Assembly: GCA_050701635.1 (NCBI GenBank)
Contig: JBOGDF010000241.1
Location: 1-8,704, forward strand
DNA: 8,704 nucleotides
DNA from: WHSM01 sp050701635
GTDB taxonomy: Bacteria > Actinomycetota > Actinomycetes > Mycobacteriales > Micromonosporaceae
Direction: 5' to 3'
The notes under the pieces were generated by a model, which was not told the origin of the DNA, searched no databases, and saw only the letters and a list, made by a program, of their open reading frames with translations. The translations under genes were made by a program, and so were the position numbers. This document shows, in pieces, positions 1-5,548 of the stretch. Numbering within the stretch: the stretch's first letter is position 1; each line of letters begins with the position of its first letter.

Positions 1-1112
1 GGGCGGTGCTGCGCGGGGTCGGGCTGCTGCTGCTCGCCGCCACCCTGGCCGCGGCGTGGTTCGGCACCGACGTCACCGCCACCAACCCCGCCCCCACCTG
101 GCTGTACGTCTGGCTCTGGGTCGGCCTGGTGCCGGCGTCGGTGCTGTTCGGGCCGGTGTGGCGGCTGCTCAACCCACTGCGTACGATCGCCGCCGCGATC
201 AACCGGCTCGGGGTGCCGACCCGCGAGCTGCCGGCGGCGGTGGGCTACTGGCCGGCGGTGGCCGGGCTGCTGGTGTTCGTGTGGATCGAGCTGGTCTACC
301 GCTCGGCCGGCTCCCCGACGACGGTCGCGGTGTTCGTCACGGTCTACTCCCTGGTCCATGTCGCCGCCGGCGCGGTGTACGGGCAGCGCTGGTTCGACCG
401 CGGCGACGGCTTCGAGGCGTACTCCACGCTGCTCGGGCACCTCTCACCGCTGGGCCGCCGTGACGACGGCCGGCTGGTGCTGCGCAACCCGCTCGACTCC
501 CTGGACTCGCTGCGGCCCGCGCCCGGGCTGGTCAGCCTGATCTGCGTACTGCTGGGCTCCACCGCGTTCGACGGCCTGACCCGCGGGCAGCTCTGGGGCG
601 ACCTGGTCGTCAGCTACGGCCGGTCGATCACGGGCTACCTGCTGCTGGGTACGGCGGGGCTGCTGGTCTGCGTGCTGTTCGTCCTGCTCAGCTACACCGC
701 GGCGGTACGCTCCTCGCGCCACTGCGCCCCCGAGTACGCCGACGGCATCACCGACCGGTTCGTGCACTCCCTGGTGCCGATCCTGCTCGGCTACACCGTG
801 GCCCACTACTTCTCGTTCGCGCTGTACGAGGGCCAGGGCGGCTACCTGCTCGCCACCGACCCGCTGGGGCGGGGCTGGGACCTGTTCGGGCTGGCCGGGC
901 AGCAGATCAACTACACCCTGGTCGGGCCGGCCGCGGTGGCGCTGATCCAGGTCGGCGCGATCGTCGCCGGGCACGTGCTCGGGGTGACCGCGGCGCACGA
1001 CCGGGCGATGGCGACGTACGAGTTGCGGAAGCGCACCGAGGGGCAGCTCGGGCTGTTGTTGATCATGATCGCGTACACCATCGGCGGCATCACACTCGTG
1101 GTCGGCACGTAA
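1..1112 (+). CDS. Polytopic membrane protein, 5'-truncated, of the family often labelled 'fenitrothion hydrolase'
   Basis: The reading frame is open at the left edge (first full codon at base 3) and ends with TAA at 1110-1112. A GTG at base 6 is possible, but homologues I recall carry about 60 more N-terminal residues, so the true start probably lies outside the window. Numbering from that GTG, about nine hydrophobic segments are visible, near residues 5-20, 31-49, 80-97, 105-124, 174-188, 206-232, 253-275, 304-328 and 346-366. The hallmark is the NPAPTWLYVWLWVGLVPAS stretch (27-45) followed by VWRLLNPLRT (51-60); RNPLDSL lies at 160-166. This matches a conserved actinobacterial integral membrane family that databases often name fenitrothion hydrolase (FedA/FedB-like). 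No hydrolase active site is recognisable, so I would call it an uncharacterised membrane protein. Membrane-facing His residues (118, 254, 267, 323) might bind a metal or haem, which is speculation. The GNAT gene follows 38 bases later on the same strand. Confidence 0.8.
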   Translation, partial: AVLRGVGLLLLAATLAAAWFGTDVTATNPAPTWLYVWLWVGLVPASVLFGPVWRLLNPLRTIAAAINRLGVPTRELPAAVGYWPAVAGLLVFVWIELVYRSAGSPTTVAVFVTVYSLVHVAAGAVYGQRWFDRGDGFEAYSTLLGHLSPLGRRDDGRLVLRNPLDSLDSLRPAPGLVSLICVLLGSTAFDGLTRGQLWGDLVVSYGRSITGYLLLGTAGLLVCVLFVLLSYTAAVRSSRHCAPEYADGITDRFVHSLVPILLGYTVAHYFSFALYEGQGGYLLATDPLGRGWDLFGLAGQQINYTLVGPAAVALIQVGAIVAGHVLGVTAAHDRAMATYELRKRTEGQLGLLLIMIAYTIGGITLVVGT

Positions 1113-1137
1113 CTTCGCCAGCCCCGGCGCAGGGCCG

Positions 1138-1143
1138 TAGCAT
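1138..1143 (+). promoter_or_regulatory. Possible -10 element of a leaderless promoter for the GNAT gene
   Basis: TAGCAT fits the actinobacterial -10 pattern TANNNT and lies seven bases before the ATG at 1151, which would place the transcript start on or next to the start codon. No clear -35 is visible (TTCGCC at 1114-1119 is weak). The missing ribosome binding site is consistent with leaderless translation, but a hexamer this loose can occur by chance. Confidence 0.3.
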
Positions 1144-1150
1144 CGGCAGC

Positions 1151-1453
1151 ATGCCGACCAGCGTGCGAAACAACCCAGAACGCCACCGGTACGAGGTCTC
1201 TGTCGACGGCACCGTCGCGGGGTTCGCGGCGTACCGGACCCGACCCGGCATCGTGATCTTCACCCACACCGAGATCGAGCCGGCGTACGAGGGCCAGGGG
1301 CTCGGTACGAAGCTGGCGCGCGCCGCGCTGGACGACGTACGGGCCAACGGGCTCGAGCTGCTCCCGCTGTGCCCGTTCATCGCCGGCTACATCGAGCGGC
1401 ACCCCGAGTACGCCGACCTGGTGGTGACCCCCGAGGAGGCACAACGCCGCTAA
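1151..1453 (+). CDS. Small stand-alone GNAT-like N-acetyltransferase (NATD1/YjdJ, 'Acetyltransf_CG' type)
   Basis: This 100-residue protein is a minimal GCN5-related fold. A short beta sheet (residues 12-41) leads to the acetyl-CoA loop YEGQGLGTKL (46-55), then a helix, then LPLCPFIAGYIERHPEY (71-87). The conserved Cys74 and the Gly loop are the features behind the name CG for this family, which includes human NATD1 and a structurally solved Staphylococcus aureus protein; their substrates are not established. The length is normal for the family. The ATG at 1151 has no good Shine-Dalgarno sequence. A TAGCAT hexamer at 1138-1143 ends seven bases before the ATG, the layout of a leaderless actinobacterial promoter, so the gene may have its own start despite following the membrane protein gene by 38 bases. 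The family call is firm and the substrate is unknown. Confidence 0.88.
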   Translation: MPTSVRNNPERHRYEVSVDGTVAGFAAYRTRPGIVIFTHTEIEPAYEGQGLGTKLARAALDDVRANGLELLPLCPFIAGYIERHPEYADLVVTPEEAQRR

Positions 1454-1469
1454 CGGCCGCCGTACTGTA

Positions 1470-1524
1470 AGTAGATCTTGGTAGTTGAGTGCTGGATTCT
1501 GACACTCAACTACCAAGATCTACT
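1470..1524. terminator. Perfect 22-bp inverted repeat between convergent genes; probable bidirectional terminator
   Basis: The left arm 1470-1491 (AGTAGATCTTGGTAGTTGAG then TG) is the exact reverse complement of the right arm 1503-1524, with an 11-base loop at 1492-1502. The arms are only about 41-43% GC, in sharp contrast to the surrounding DNA. The element lies 16 bases after the stop of the plus-strand GNAT gene and 8 bases beyond the stop of the minus-strand propeller gene, so it could end transcription from both sides. There is no long T tract, as is common for actinobacterial hairpin terminators. Perfect arms, atypical base composition and a BglII-type AGATCT core also fit a dispersed palindromic repeat family. 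Confidence 0.75.
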
Positions 1525-1532
1525 CGTCGTGG

Positions 1533-2885
1533 CTACTCGGCGACGTCCACCCCGGCGGCGGCGGTGCGGCGGCGGCGCGCCACCACGTACATCGCGGCAC
1601 CGGCGGCGATCAGCGCCAGACCGAGCCCCGCGGCCAGCGCGATCTTGCTACCGGTGGTGGGCAGGCCACCGCCGCCACCGGTCTCGCTGGCGGACGGGGT
1701 CGGCTGCGTCGACGGCGACTCCGACGGCGACTCCGAGGCGCTCGGCGAGGTCGACGGCGACGCGGAGTCCGACGGCGACGGCGACGGGCCGGTGCCCTCG
1801 CCAATCAGGTCGATGCCCTTGTGGCCCAGGCTGCGCGGCGGGTTGTGCGGGTCCGGCGCGCCCTCGGTGGAGTGCACCAGGTCGACCGGCACCCGGCCGT
1901 CGGTGCCGCTGGCACCGACCATCGCGTGCTTCTCGGGCGACGAGGCGATCCCCGGCCCCTCGACCCAGGCACCGTCCACGTTCACCGGCCGGTACGGCTG
2001 CGCCGCGAGGTTGCCCTGGTCCAGGAACGTCAGCGTGCTCTTCCCGGCGTCGTTGTGGTGCGCCACGATGAACGACTTCAGCTCCGGGGCGTACTGCCAG
2101 TCCGCGGAGAACGCGTTGGCGACCATGAAGCTGCGCGAGTTGGCGTCGGTCTTCGCCTCCCAGCCGTCCTTGGTGAACGCCTCGACGCCGACCTGGAACG
2201 TCGGGTCGGACGAGCGCCACGCGAACTGCCCCGCGCCGTTGTCCAGCGCGCCGGCACCGGTGGTGTCGGTGAAGATCAGGTAGTACTGCCCGTCCTTGAA
2301 CACCACGCTGGGCTGGCCGGCGCCGTACTTGTTCGGGCGGCTCACCTGGTTGGACGGCGTGATGATCGGCTGACCCGCGTTGAGCCGCGTCCAGTTCAGC
2401 CCGTCGCTGCTGGTGGCGACGCCGATGCTGGTGACGCCGTCGTCCTTCGCGGCGCCGTAGTACATGAAGTAGATGCCGGCGTCGTTGCGTACCACCGACG
2501 GGTCGCAGACGTGCTGGTCGTCGAAGCTGCCGGTGCCGGTGCCCTCGAAGACGATCTGGTGCTTGGCGCTGCCACCCGGTACGTGGAACGGACCGTCCAG
2601 GCTCTCGGAGACGGCGTACAGGATGTCGTCGCCGCGGACCTTGCCGTTCGGGTCGGCGCCGCACCACCACATCCGCCAGATGCCGCCGTCTTCCATGATC
2701 GTCGGTGCGTAGTCGTACACGCTGCCCTCGGCGATCTTGCCGCCGCTGGACCGGTAGTTCTCGGTGCCGAGCTCTGCCGGCTCGGCGAGGCCGGTGCCGG
2801 CGGTGGCCGCGAGCAGCCCCGCGGCGAGTACGCCGCAGGCGGCCGCGCGCAGCGTCCAGCGCCGGCTCTGATTGCCGTAAGACAT
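1533..2885 (-). CDS. Secreted, sortase-anchored five-bladed beta-propeller protein (GH43/GH32-like)
   Basis: The 450-residue protein starts with a Sec signal (QSRRW n-region, hydrophobic 14-30, cleavage near A34). The body (about 36-355) has the blade pattern of the arabinanase/levansucrase/invertase superfamily: YAPTIMEDGGIWRMWW (59-74), CDPSVVRNDAGIYFMYYG (127-144), GQPSVVFKDGQYYLIF (190-205), YAPELKSFIVAHH (265-277) and EGPGIASS (309-316). D128 and E309 sit in contexts resembling the GH43 general base and the Glu of the EGP acid motif; this assignment is inference. A Ser/Pro/Thr/Glu linker (362-407) leads to LPTTG (408-412), a membrane helix (413-436) and RRRR (437-440), a complete cell-wall sorting signal. 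The ATG has a good site (GGGGGA, 8 bases away). The likely role is surface carbohydrate binding or hydrolysis with unknown substrate. The IspD-like gene lies 144 bases upstream on the same strand. Confidence 0.85.
   Translation of the reverse strand: MSYGNQSRRWTLRAAACGVLAAGLLAATAGTGLAEPAELGTENYRSSGGKIAEGSVYDYAPTIMEDGGIWRMWWCGADPNGKVRGDDILYAVSESLDGPFHVPGGSAKHQIVFEGTGTGSFDDQHVCDPSVVRNDAGIYFMYYGAAKDDGVTSIGVATSSDGLNWTRLNAGQPIITPSNQVSRPNKYGAGQPSVVFKDGQYYLIFTDTTGAGALDNGAGQFAWRSSDPTFQVGVEAFTKDGWEAKTDANSRSFMVANAFSADWQYAPELKSFIVAHHNDAGKSTLTFLDQGNLAAQPYRPVNVDGAWVEGPGIASSPEKHAMVGASGTDGRVPVDLVHSTEGAPDPHNPPRSLGHKGIDLIGEGTGPSPSPSDSASPSTSPSASESPSESPSTQPTPSASETGGGGGLPTTGSKIALAAGLGLALIAAGAAMYVVARRRRTAAAGVDVAE
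1665..1802 (-). repeat. Low-complexity Ser/Pro linker coding repeat
   Basis: This segment of the propeller gene encodes a Ser/Pro/Thr/Glu-rich linker (residues 362-407) ending in five glycines. At DNA level it is a run of imperfect GACGGCGACTCC/GACTCCGA units on the plus strand. Such linkers span the cell wall between an ectodomain and an LPXTG anchor, and their length often varies between strains by slippage. Confidence 0.8.
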
Positions 2886-3029
2886 GAAGTATTTCCCCCG
2901 TTGTCGTGGGTTTCGGGCCCACGCGCAGGGTAACCAGCTAAGTCACCCGATGCCTTACCCGACCCGGGCGATGTGAGCTACGACGCGTCGAACGTTATGA
3001 ATGCTTTACCGCCGGTTTCGGGTCGGCCA
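2886..3029 (-). promoter_or_regulatory. Intergenic leader/promoter region of the sortase-anchored protein, with small dyads
   Basis: These 144 bases separate the ispD-like stop from the propeller ATG on the minus strand. A perfect 6-bp stem with a 7-base loop (CGTGGG 2905-2910 with CCCACG 2918-2923) lies just upstream of the GGGGGA ribosome site. A wider inverted repeat, GGGTAA (2928-2933) with TTACCC (2955-2960), and the palindrome CGACGCGTCG (2981-2990) followed by AACGTT also occur. I cannot point to a convincing -35/-10 pair. The spacing suggests the propeller gene has its own promoter or a structured leader instead of depending fully on read-through, but which dyad matters is unknown. 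Confidence 0.4.
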
Positions 3030-3704
3030 CTACCCGTGCTCGTCGCCCAGCATAAGCTCGGCGATCCGTACGTCGGTCGGGGTGGTGACCTTGATGTTGC
3101 GGTCGGCCCCGTCGAGGTAGAACATCTCGAACCCGGCGAGCACCACCAGCGTGCCGTCCTCGGTGGCGACGATCCCCTCGCGCGCGGCGTACTCGTGGCC
3201 TTCGATCAGATCGGCCTTGCGGAACCGCTGCGGCAGCTGCACGTTGCGCAGCTTCGACCGGTCCAGCGCACCCGTCACCTGGCGCGCGTCCGGGTCCACG
3301 TGCACCACCGTGAACGGGATCGGCAGCAGGTAGCCGATGTTGTCGTGCGGCGCCGCGATCAGCGCCCGGAAGTCTTCGGCGGACACCATCGGGCGGGCGG
3401 TCTCGTGCAGCAGGATGTGCTCACCCCGGCAGTGCGCCAGCAGCGCCCGGATCGACTCCTGCCGGCTGCCGCCGGGCGGCACGTACGTCACCGGCTTGGT
3501 CAGGTGCGCGGCGACCAGCCGCTCTGTCTCCTCCCGCCAGCCCTCGGGGTAGTTGAGCACCACCTCGTCGATCTCGGCCACCGCCTCGATCGCGAGCAGC
3601 GAGTACGCCATGATCGGCTTCCCGTGGACCGACACGAACTGCTTCGGCTGGCCGGCGTCGATCCGGGTGCCGGTGCCGCCGTTGGCGAGCACGAGACTGA
3701 ACAT
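3030..3704 (-). CDS. IspD/TarI-like CTP:sugar- or polyol-phosphate cytidylyltransferase, divergent paralogue
   Basis: The 224-residue protein has the length and fold signature of the IspD/TarI nucleotidyltransferases: a P-loop-like LANGGTGTR (6-14), PKQF (20-23), GKPIMAYSL (28-36), HETARPMV (100-107), LDRSKLRNVQLPQRF (147-161) and NIKVTTPTDVRIAE (203-216). R14, K21, R149 and K205 align with catalytic or CTP-binding residues of IspD. Several motifs deviate: AAGxGxR reads ANGGTGTR, DAARP reads ETARP, and QTPQ reads QLPQ. Canonical IspD makes CDP-methylerythritol in the MEP isoprenoid pathway, whereas TarI-type relatives make CDP-ribitol for wall polymers. No ispF or other MEP gene is nearby, and a cell-wall-anchored protein gene lies downstream. 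A paralogue for a surface-polymer precursor is therefore plausible but unproven. The ATG at 3704 has GAGG eight bases upstream. Confidence 0.8.
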   Translation of the reverse strand: MFSLVLANGGTGTRIDAGQPKQFVSVHGKPIMAYSLLAIEAVAEIDEVVLNYPEGWREETERLVAAHLTKPVTYVPPGGSRQESIRALLAHCRGEHILLHETARPMVSAEDFRALIAAPHDNIGYLLPIPFTVVHVDPDARQVTGALDRSKLRNVQLPQRFRKADLIEGHEYAAREGIVATEDGTLVVLAGFEMFYLDGADRNIKVTTPTDVRIAELMLGDEHG

Positions 3705-3793
3705 GGCTCCATCCTCGCAACCGCGGCCGCACGCTCGGCACCCACCGCACCAATTTTGACCGAGGCTGCGCCCCGGTGCGGCAGGATGGCCGG
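3705..3793. promoter_or_regulatory. Divergent promoter region between the IspD-like and FAD oxidoreductase genes
   Basis: These 89 bases hold the start signals of both divergent genes. The two start codons have similar contexts: AGGATGG followed by the ATG, at 3783-3796 on plus and 3702-3715 on minus. AGGAT may be a Shine-Dalgarno sequence or a -10 hexamer of a leaderless promoter. A TTGACC match to a -35 lies at 3756-3761 on plus, but its 20-base spacing to CAGGAT is too long to be convincing. The A/T-rich patch CAATTTTGAC (3751-3760) is the only one in the gap. Confidence 0.4.
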
Positions 3794-5107
3794 ATGCGCA
3801 ATCTCCGCGGGCCGGTGTTCCGACCCGGCGACCCCGGGTACGACCGGCTCACCACCGGCTGGAACACCCGGATCCGGCACACCCCGGCGCTGGTGGTCGC
3901 CGCCGCCGACGCCGCCGACGTGGCGACCGCGGTGCGCTACGCCGCCGACCACGACCTGCCGGTGCGGGCGCAGGCCACCGGCCACGGTGCGCTGGCTGCC
4001 GCGAGTGACGGTCTGCTGATCCACACCGGAGATTTCACGGGGGTACGGGTGGAGCCCGGCCGGCGTACCGCCGAGGTCGTGGGCGGCACCCACTGGCAAC
4101 AGCTGCTGGACGCCGCCGACGGGCACGGGCTGGCCGGCCTGTCGGGCAGCGCGTCCTTCGTCGGCGTCATCGGGTACGCCATCGGCGGCGGCGCCGGCTG
4201 GCTGGCCCGCCGGTACGGCCTGTGCGCCGACACGATCGAAGCCGCCGAGCTGGTCACCGCGGACGGCGTACGGCGGTGGGTGGACGCCGACCACGAGCCG
4301 GAGCTGTGGCGGGCGGTACGCGGCGGCTACAGCACCGCCGGCATCGTGACCGCGCTGCGACTCCGACTGGTGCCGGTGCCCCGGGTGTACGCCGGCGCCC
4401 GCTCCTGGCCGTACGCCGCCGCGGGCGACATCCTGCCGGCGTACCGGGAGTGGGTGGTGACGGCGCCGCGCGAGGTGACCTCGGCGATCACGTTCATGCA
4501 GTATCCGGACGCGCCGCAGCTGCCCGACGCGCTGCGTGGCCAGACGGTGATCCAGTTCCGTGCCTGCGCGTCGGAGCCCGCCGACGGGCCGGAGCTGCTG
4601 CGGCCGATGACGGAGCTGCCCGGCGCGGTGCTGGACACGTTCCGGGCGATGCCGTACCGGGAGATCGGTACGGTCACCAACGACCCGGAACGGGCGATGC
4701 CGCGTACCGGGCACTCGGTCGCGGTCAGCGCGGTGCCGGACGAGCTGGCGGAGCTGGCGCGGCCGGGCGGGCCGTACCTGCTGTTCGAGGCGCGGCACGT
4801 GGCCGGTGTGGTCAGCGAGAGCCTGCCCGGGTTCGGCGCGGAGTTTCTGGTCTTCACGATGGCGGTCACCCCCGACGACGCCAGCCGCGCCGCCGCCGCC
4901 GAGCTCGGCACCGCGCTGCAGCAGGCCACCGCGGGATCGGTCAGCGGCGGGAACCTGCCGAGCTTCATCCTGGCGCCGCCGGACCCGGCCACGGCGGCGG
5001 AGACGGTGCGCGCCGCGTACCCCCGGAAACATGCCGAGTGGCTGCGGACCGTGACCGCGCCGCACGACCCCAAGCGGCTGCTGCGCGGCGACCGCGGGCT
5101 CGGCTGA
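3794..5107 (+). CDS. FAD-linked oxidoreductase of the berberine bridge enzyme (PCMH/VAO) family
   Basis: I chose the ATG at 3794 (437 residues) over the GTG at 3776 because AGGA lies seven bases before it. The FAD-binding PCMH domain covers about residues 28-200: TPALVVAAADAADVATAV (30-47), ATGH with the flavin-linking His64, and the GSASFVGVIGYAIGGGAGW stretch (118-136). In bicovalent family members a Cys follows GS; here the residue is Ala120, so only the 8-alpha-histidyl bond is expected. No signal peptide is seen, so it is cytoplasmic. The C-terminal substrate domain is less conserved, and the usual ending YDPxNxFRxNQNI is reduced to HDPKRLLRGDRG. Family members oxidise sugars, alkaloids or polyketides with O2; the substrate here is unknown. 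It diverges from the IspD-like gene and is followed 151 bases later by an acidic miniprotein gene. Confidence 0.88.
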   Translation: MRNLRGPVFRPGDPGYDRLTTGWNTRIRHTPALVVAAADAADVATAVRYAADHDLPVRAQATGHGALAAASDGLLIHTGDFTGVRVEPGRRTAEVVGGTHWQQLLDAADGHGLAGLSGSASFVGVIGYAIGGGAGWLARRYGLCADTIEAAELVTADGVRRWVDADHEPELWRAVRGGYSTAGIVTALRLRLVPVPRVYAGARSWPYAAAGDILPAYREWVVTAPREVTSAITFMQYPDAPQLPDALRGQTVIQFRACASEPADGPELLRPMTELPGAVLDTFRAMPYREIGTVTNDPERAMPRTGHSVAVSAVPDELAELARPGGPYLLFEARHVAGVVSESLPGFGAEFLVFTMAVTPDDASRAAAAELGTALQQATAGSVSGGNLPSFILAPPDPATAAETVRAAYPRKHAEWLRTVTAPHDPKRLLRGDRGLG

Positions 5108-5108
5108 G

Positions 5109-5146
5109 CCGGTGGCGCGGACCACCACCGGGGATCCCGGGGGTGG
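5109..5146 (+). terminator. Two mutually exclusive GC hairpins after the FAD oxidoreductase gene
   Basis: Directly after the stop codon, CCGGTGG (5109-5115) can pair with CCACCGG (5125-5131) across a 9-base loop. Alternatively CCACC-A-CCGGG (5122-5132) pairs with CCCGG-G-GGTGG (5136-5146), giving ten pairs with one A/G mismatch and a 3-base loop. Both share 5125-5131. The position fits a terminator of the U-tract-less actinobacterial type. Confidence 0.5.
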
Positions 5147-5182
5147 CACGAAGGGGGGACACATAGGGTGACGACGGCCAGT

Positions 5183-5200
5183 TAATCTGACGCACGTCAG
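5183..5200 (+). promoter_or_regulatory. Candidate -10 element with overlapping operator-like dyad upstream of the acidic miniprotein gene
   Basis: TAATCT (5183-5188) fits a -10 hexamer in otherwise GC-rich DNA. It overlaps the dyad CTGACG-CA-CGTCAG (5187-5200), a 6+6 bp perfect inverted repeat with a 2-base centre. A transcript from this -10 would start around 5194-5196, at the centre of the dyad, a classic place for a repressor to block initiation. No good -35 is visible. Promoter and operator are both inferred from sequence only. Confidence 0.4.
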
Positions 5201-5258
5201 CAGGGCGGAGCACGCGCCACCGCAGCGCGGAGGGCTCACAAACGAAGGAGAACGGCCC

Positions 5259-5492
5259 GTGAGCGAGGGTTACTACGAGGACTACGCCGACTTCGACGGT
5301 GACGGTCAGCTGGACGACCTGCAGGTCGAGTCCAACGAAGACGGCAGCACCACGTACATGGTCAGCACCGACGAGGACAGCACCGCCGAGATCGAGGTCA
5401 CCGACGCCGACAGTGACGGTGTGTACGACTCCGGCACCGACAGCGTCGAGATGGACACCGACAACGACGGTGTGTACGACGCGTCGTACTGA
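5259..5492 (+). CDS. Acidic 77-residue protein with three DxDxDGxxD calcium-loop motifs
   Basis: The GTG at 5259 has a strong site, GAAGGAGAA, with GGAG eight bases away, and the frame ends with TGA at 5490-5492. The protein is extremely acidic (about 40% Asp/Glu) with no Lys, Arg, Cys or His. Three perfect DxDxDGxxD loops occur at residues 11-19, 49-57 and 66-74, with degenerate versions near 24-32 and 36-44. They alternate with short beta-like stretches such as TTYMV and AEIEV. This resembles thrombospondin type 3, dockerin or EF-hand loops, so Ca binding is a reasonable inference. There is no signal peptide or membrane segment, which is odd because such repeats usually act outside the cell. 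The last two loops share an identical 15-base DNA repeat. I do not recognise the gene. It runs convergent to the PQQ dehydrogenase, a Ca-dependent enzyme class, but a link is speculative. Confidence 0.82.
   Translation: MSEGYYEDYADFDGDGQLDDLQVESNEDGSTTYMVSTDEDSTAEIEVTDADSDGVYDSGTDSVEMDTDNDGVYDASY
5415..5480 (+). repeat. 15-bp direct repeat inside the acidic miniprotein gene
   Basis: GACGGTGTGTACGAC occurs identically at 5415-5429 and 5466-5480, exactly 51 bases (17 codons) apart, and encodes the DGVYD part of the second and third calcium-loop motifs. Identity at DNA level suggests recent duplication of the loop unit. Confidence 0.85.
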
Positions 5493-5506
5493 CCCATCGA
5501 GCCGCT

Positions 5507-5544
5507 ACCGATGGCCGGGCCCCGCACGGGGACCGGCCATCGGT
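5507..5544. terminator. Strong bidirectional hairpin terminator between convergent genes
   Basis: ACCGATGGCCGG (5507-5518) pairs perfectly with CCGGCCATCGGT (5533-5544). Inside, CCCC (5520-5523) pairs with GGGG (5528-5531) after a single G/A mismatch, capped by a GCAC loop, giving 16 base pairs in all. It fills most of the 56-base gap between the acidic protein stop (5492) and the PQQ protein stop (5549), so it can serve both convergent genes. No T tract follows on either side. Confidence 0.8.
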
Positions 5545-5548
5545 GCGT

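Noticed and set aside
1470..1524. Insertion sequence end or attachment site
   Set aside because: No transposase, integrase, target duplication or tRNA is nearby; a terminator or dispersed palindrome explains it better.
1665..1802. Tandem-repeat-like block that might be a CRISPR or satellite array
   Set aside because: Units are short and irregular, without spacers, and encode the Ser/Pro wall-spanning linker of the LPTTG protein.
3776..3793. GTG at 3776 as the start of the FAD oxidoreductase
   Set aside because: It lacks a ribosome site, whereas the ATG at 3794 has AGGA at the right distance; the extra six residues show no family conservation.
2973..4019. Plus-strand open frame of 348 codons over the IspD-like gene
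   Set aside because: No recognisable motif and it overlaps two genes with strong family signatures on proper frames.
3500..5239. Long minus-strand open frame of 579 codons across the FAD oxidoreductase gene
   Set aside because: It is antisense to a gene with clear family motifs, its translation is rich in Arg/Gly/Pro/Ala without domains, and such shadow frames are expected at this GC content.
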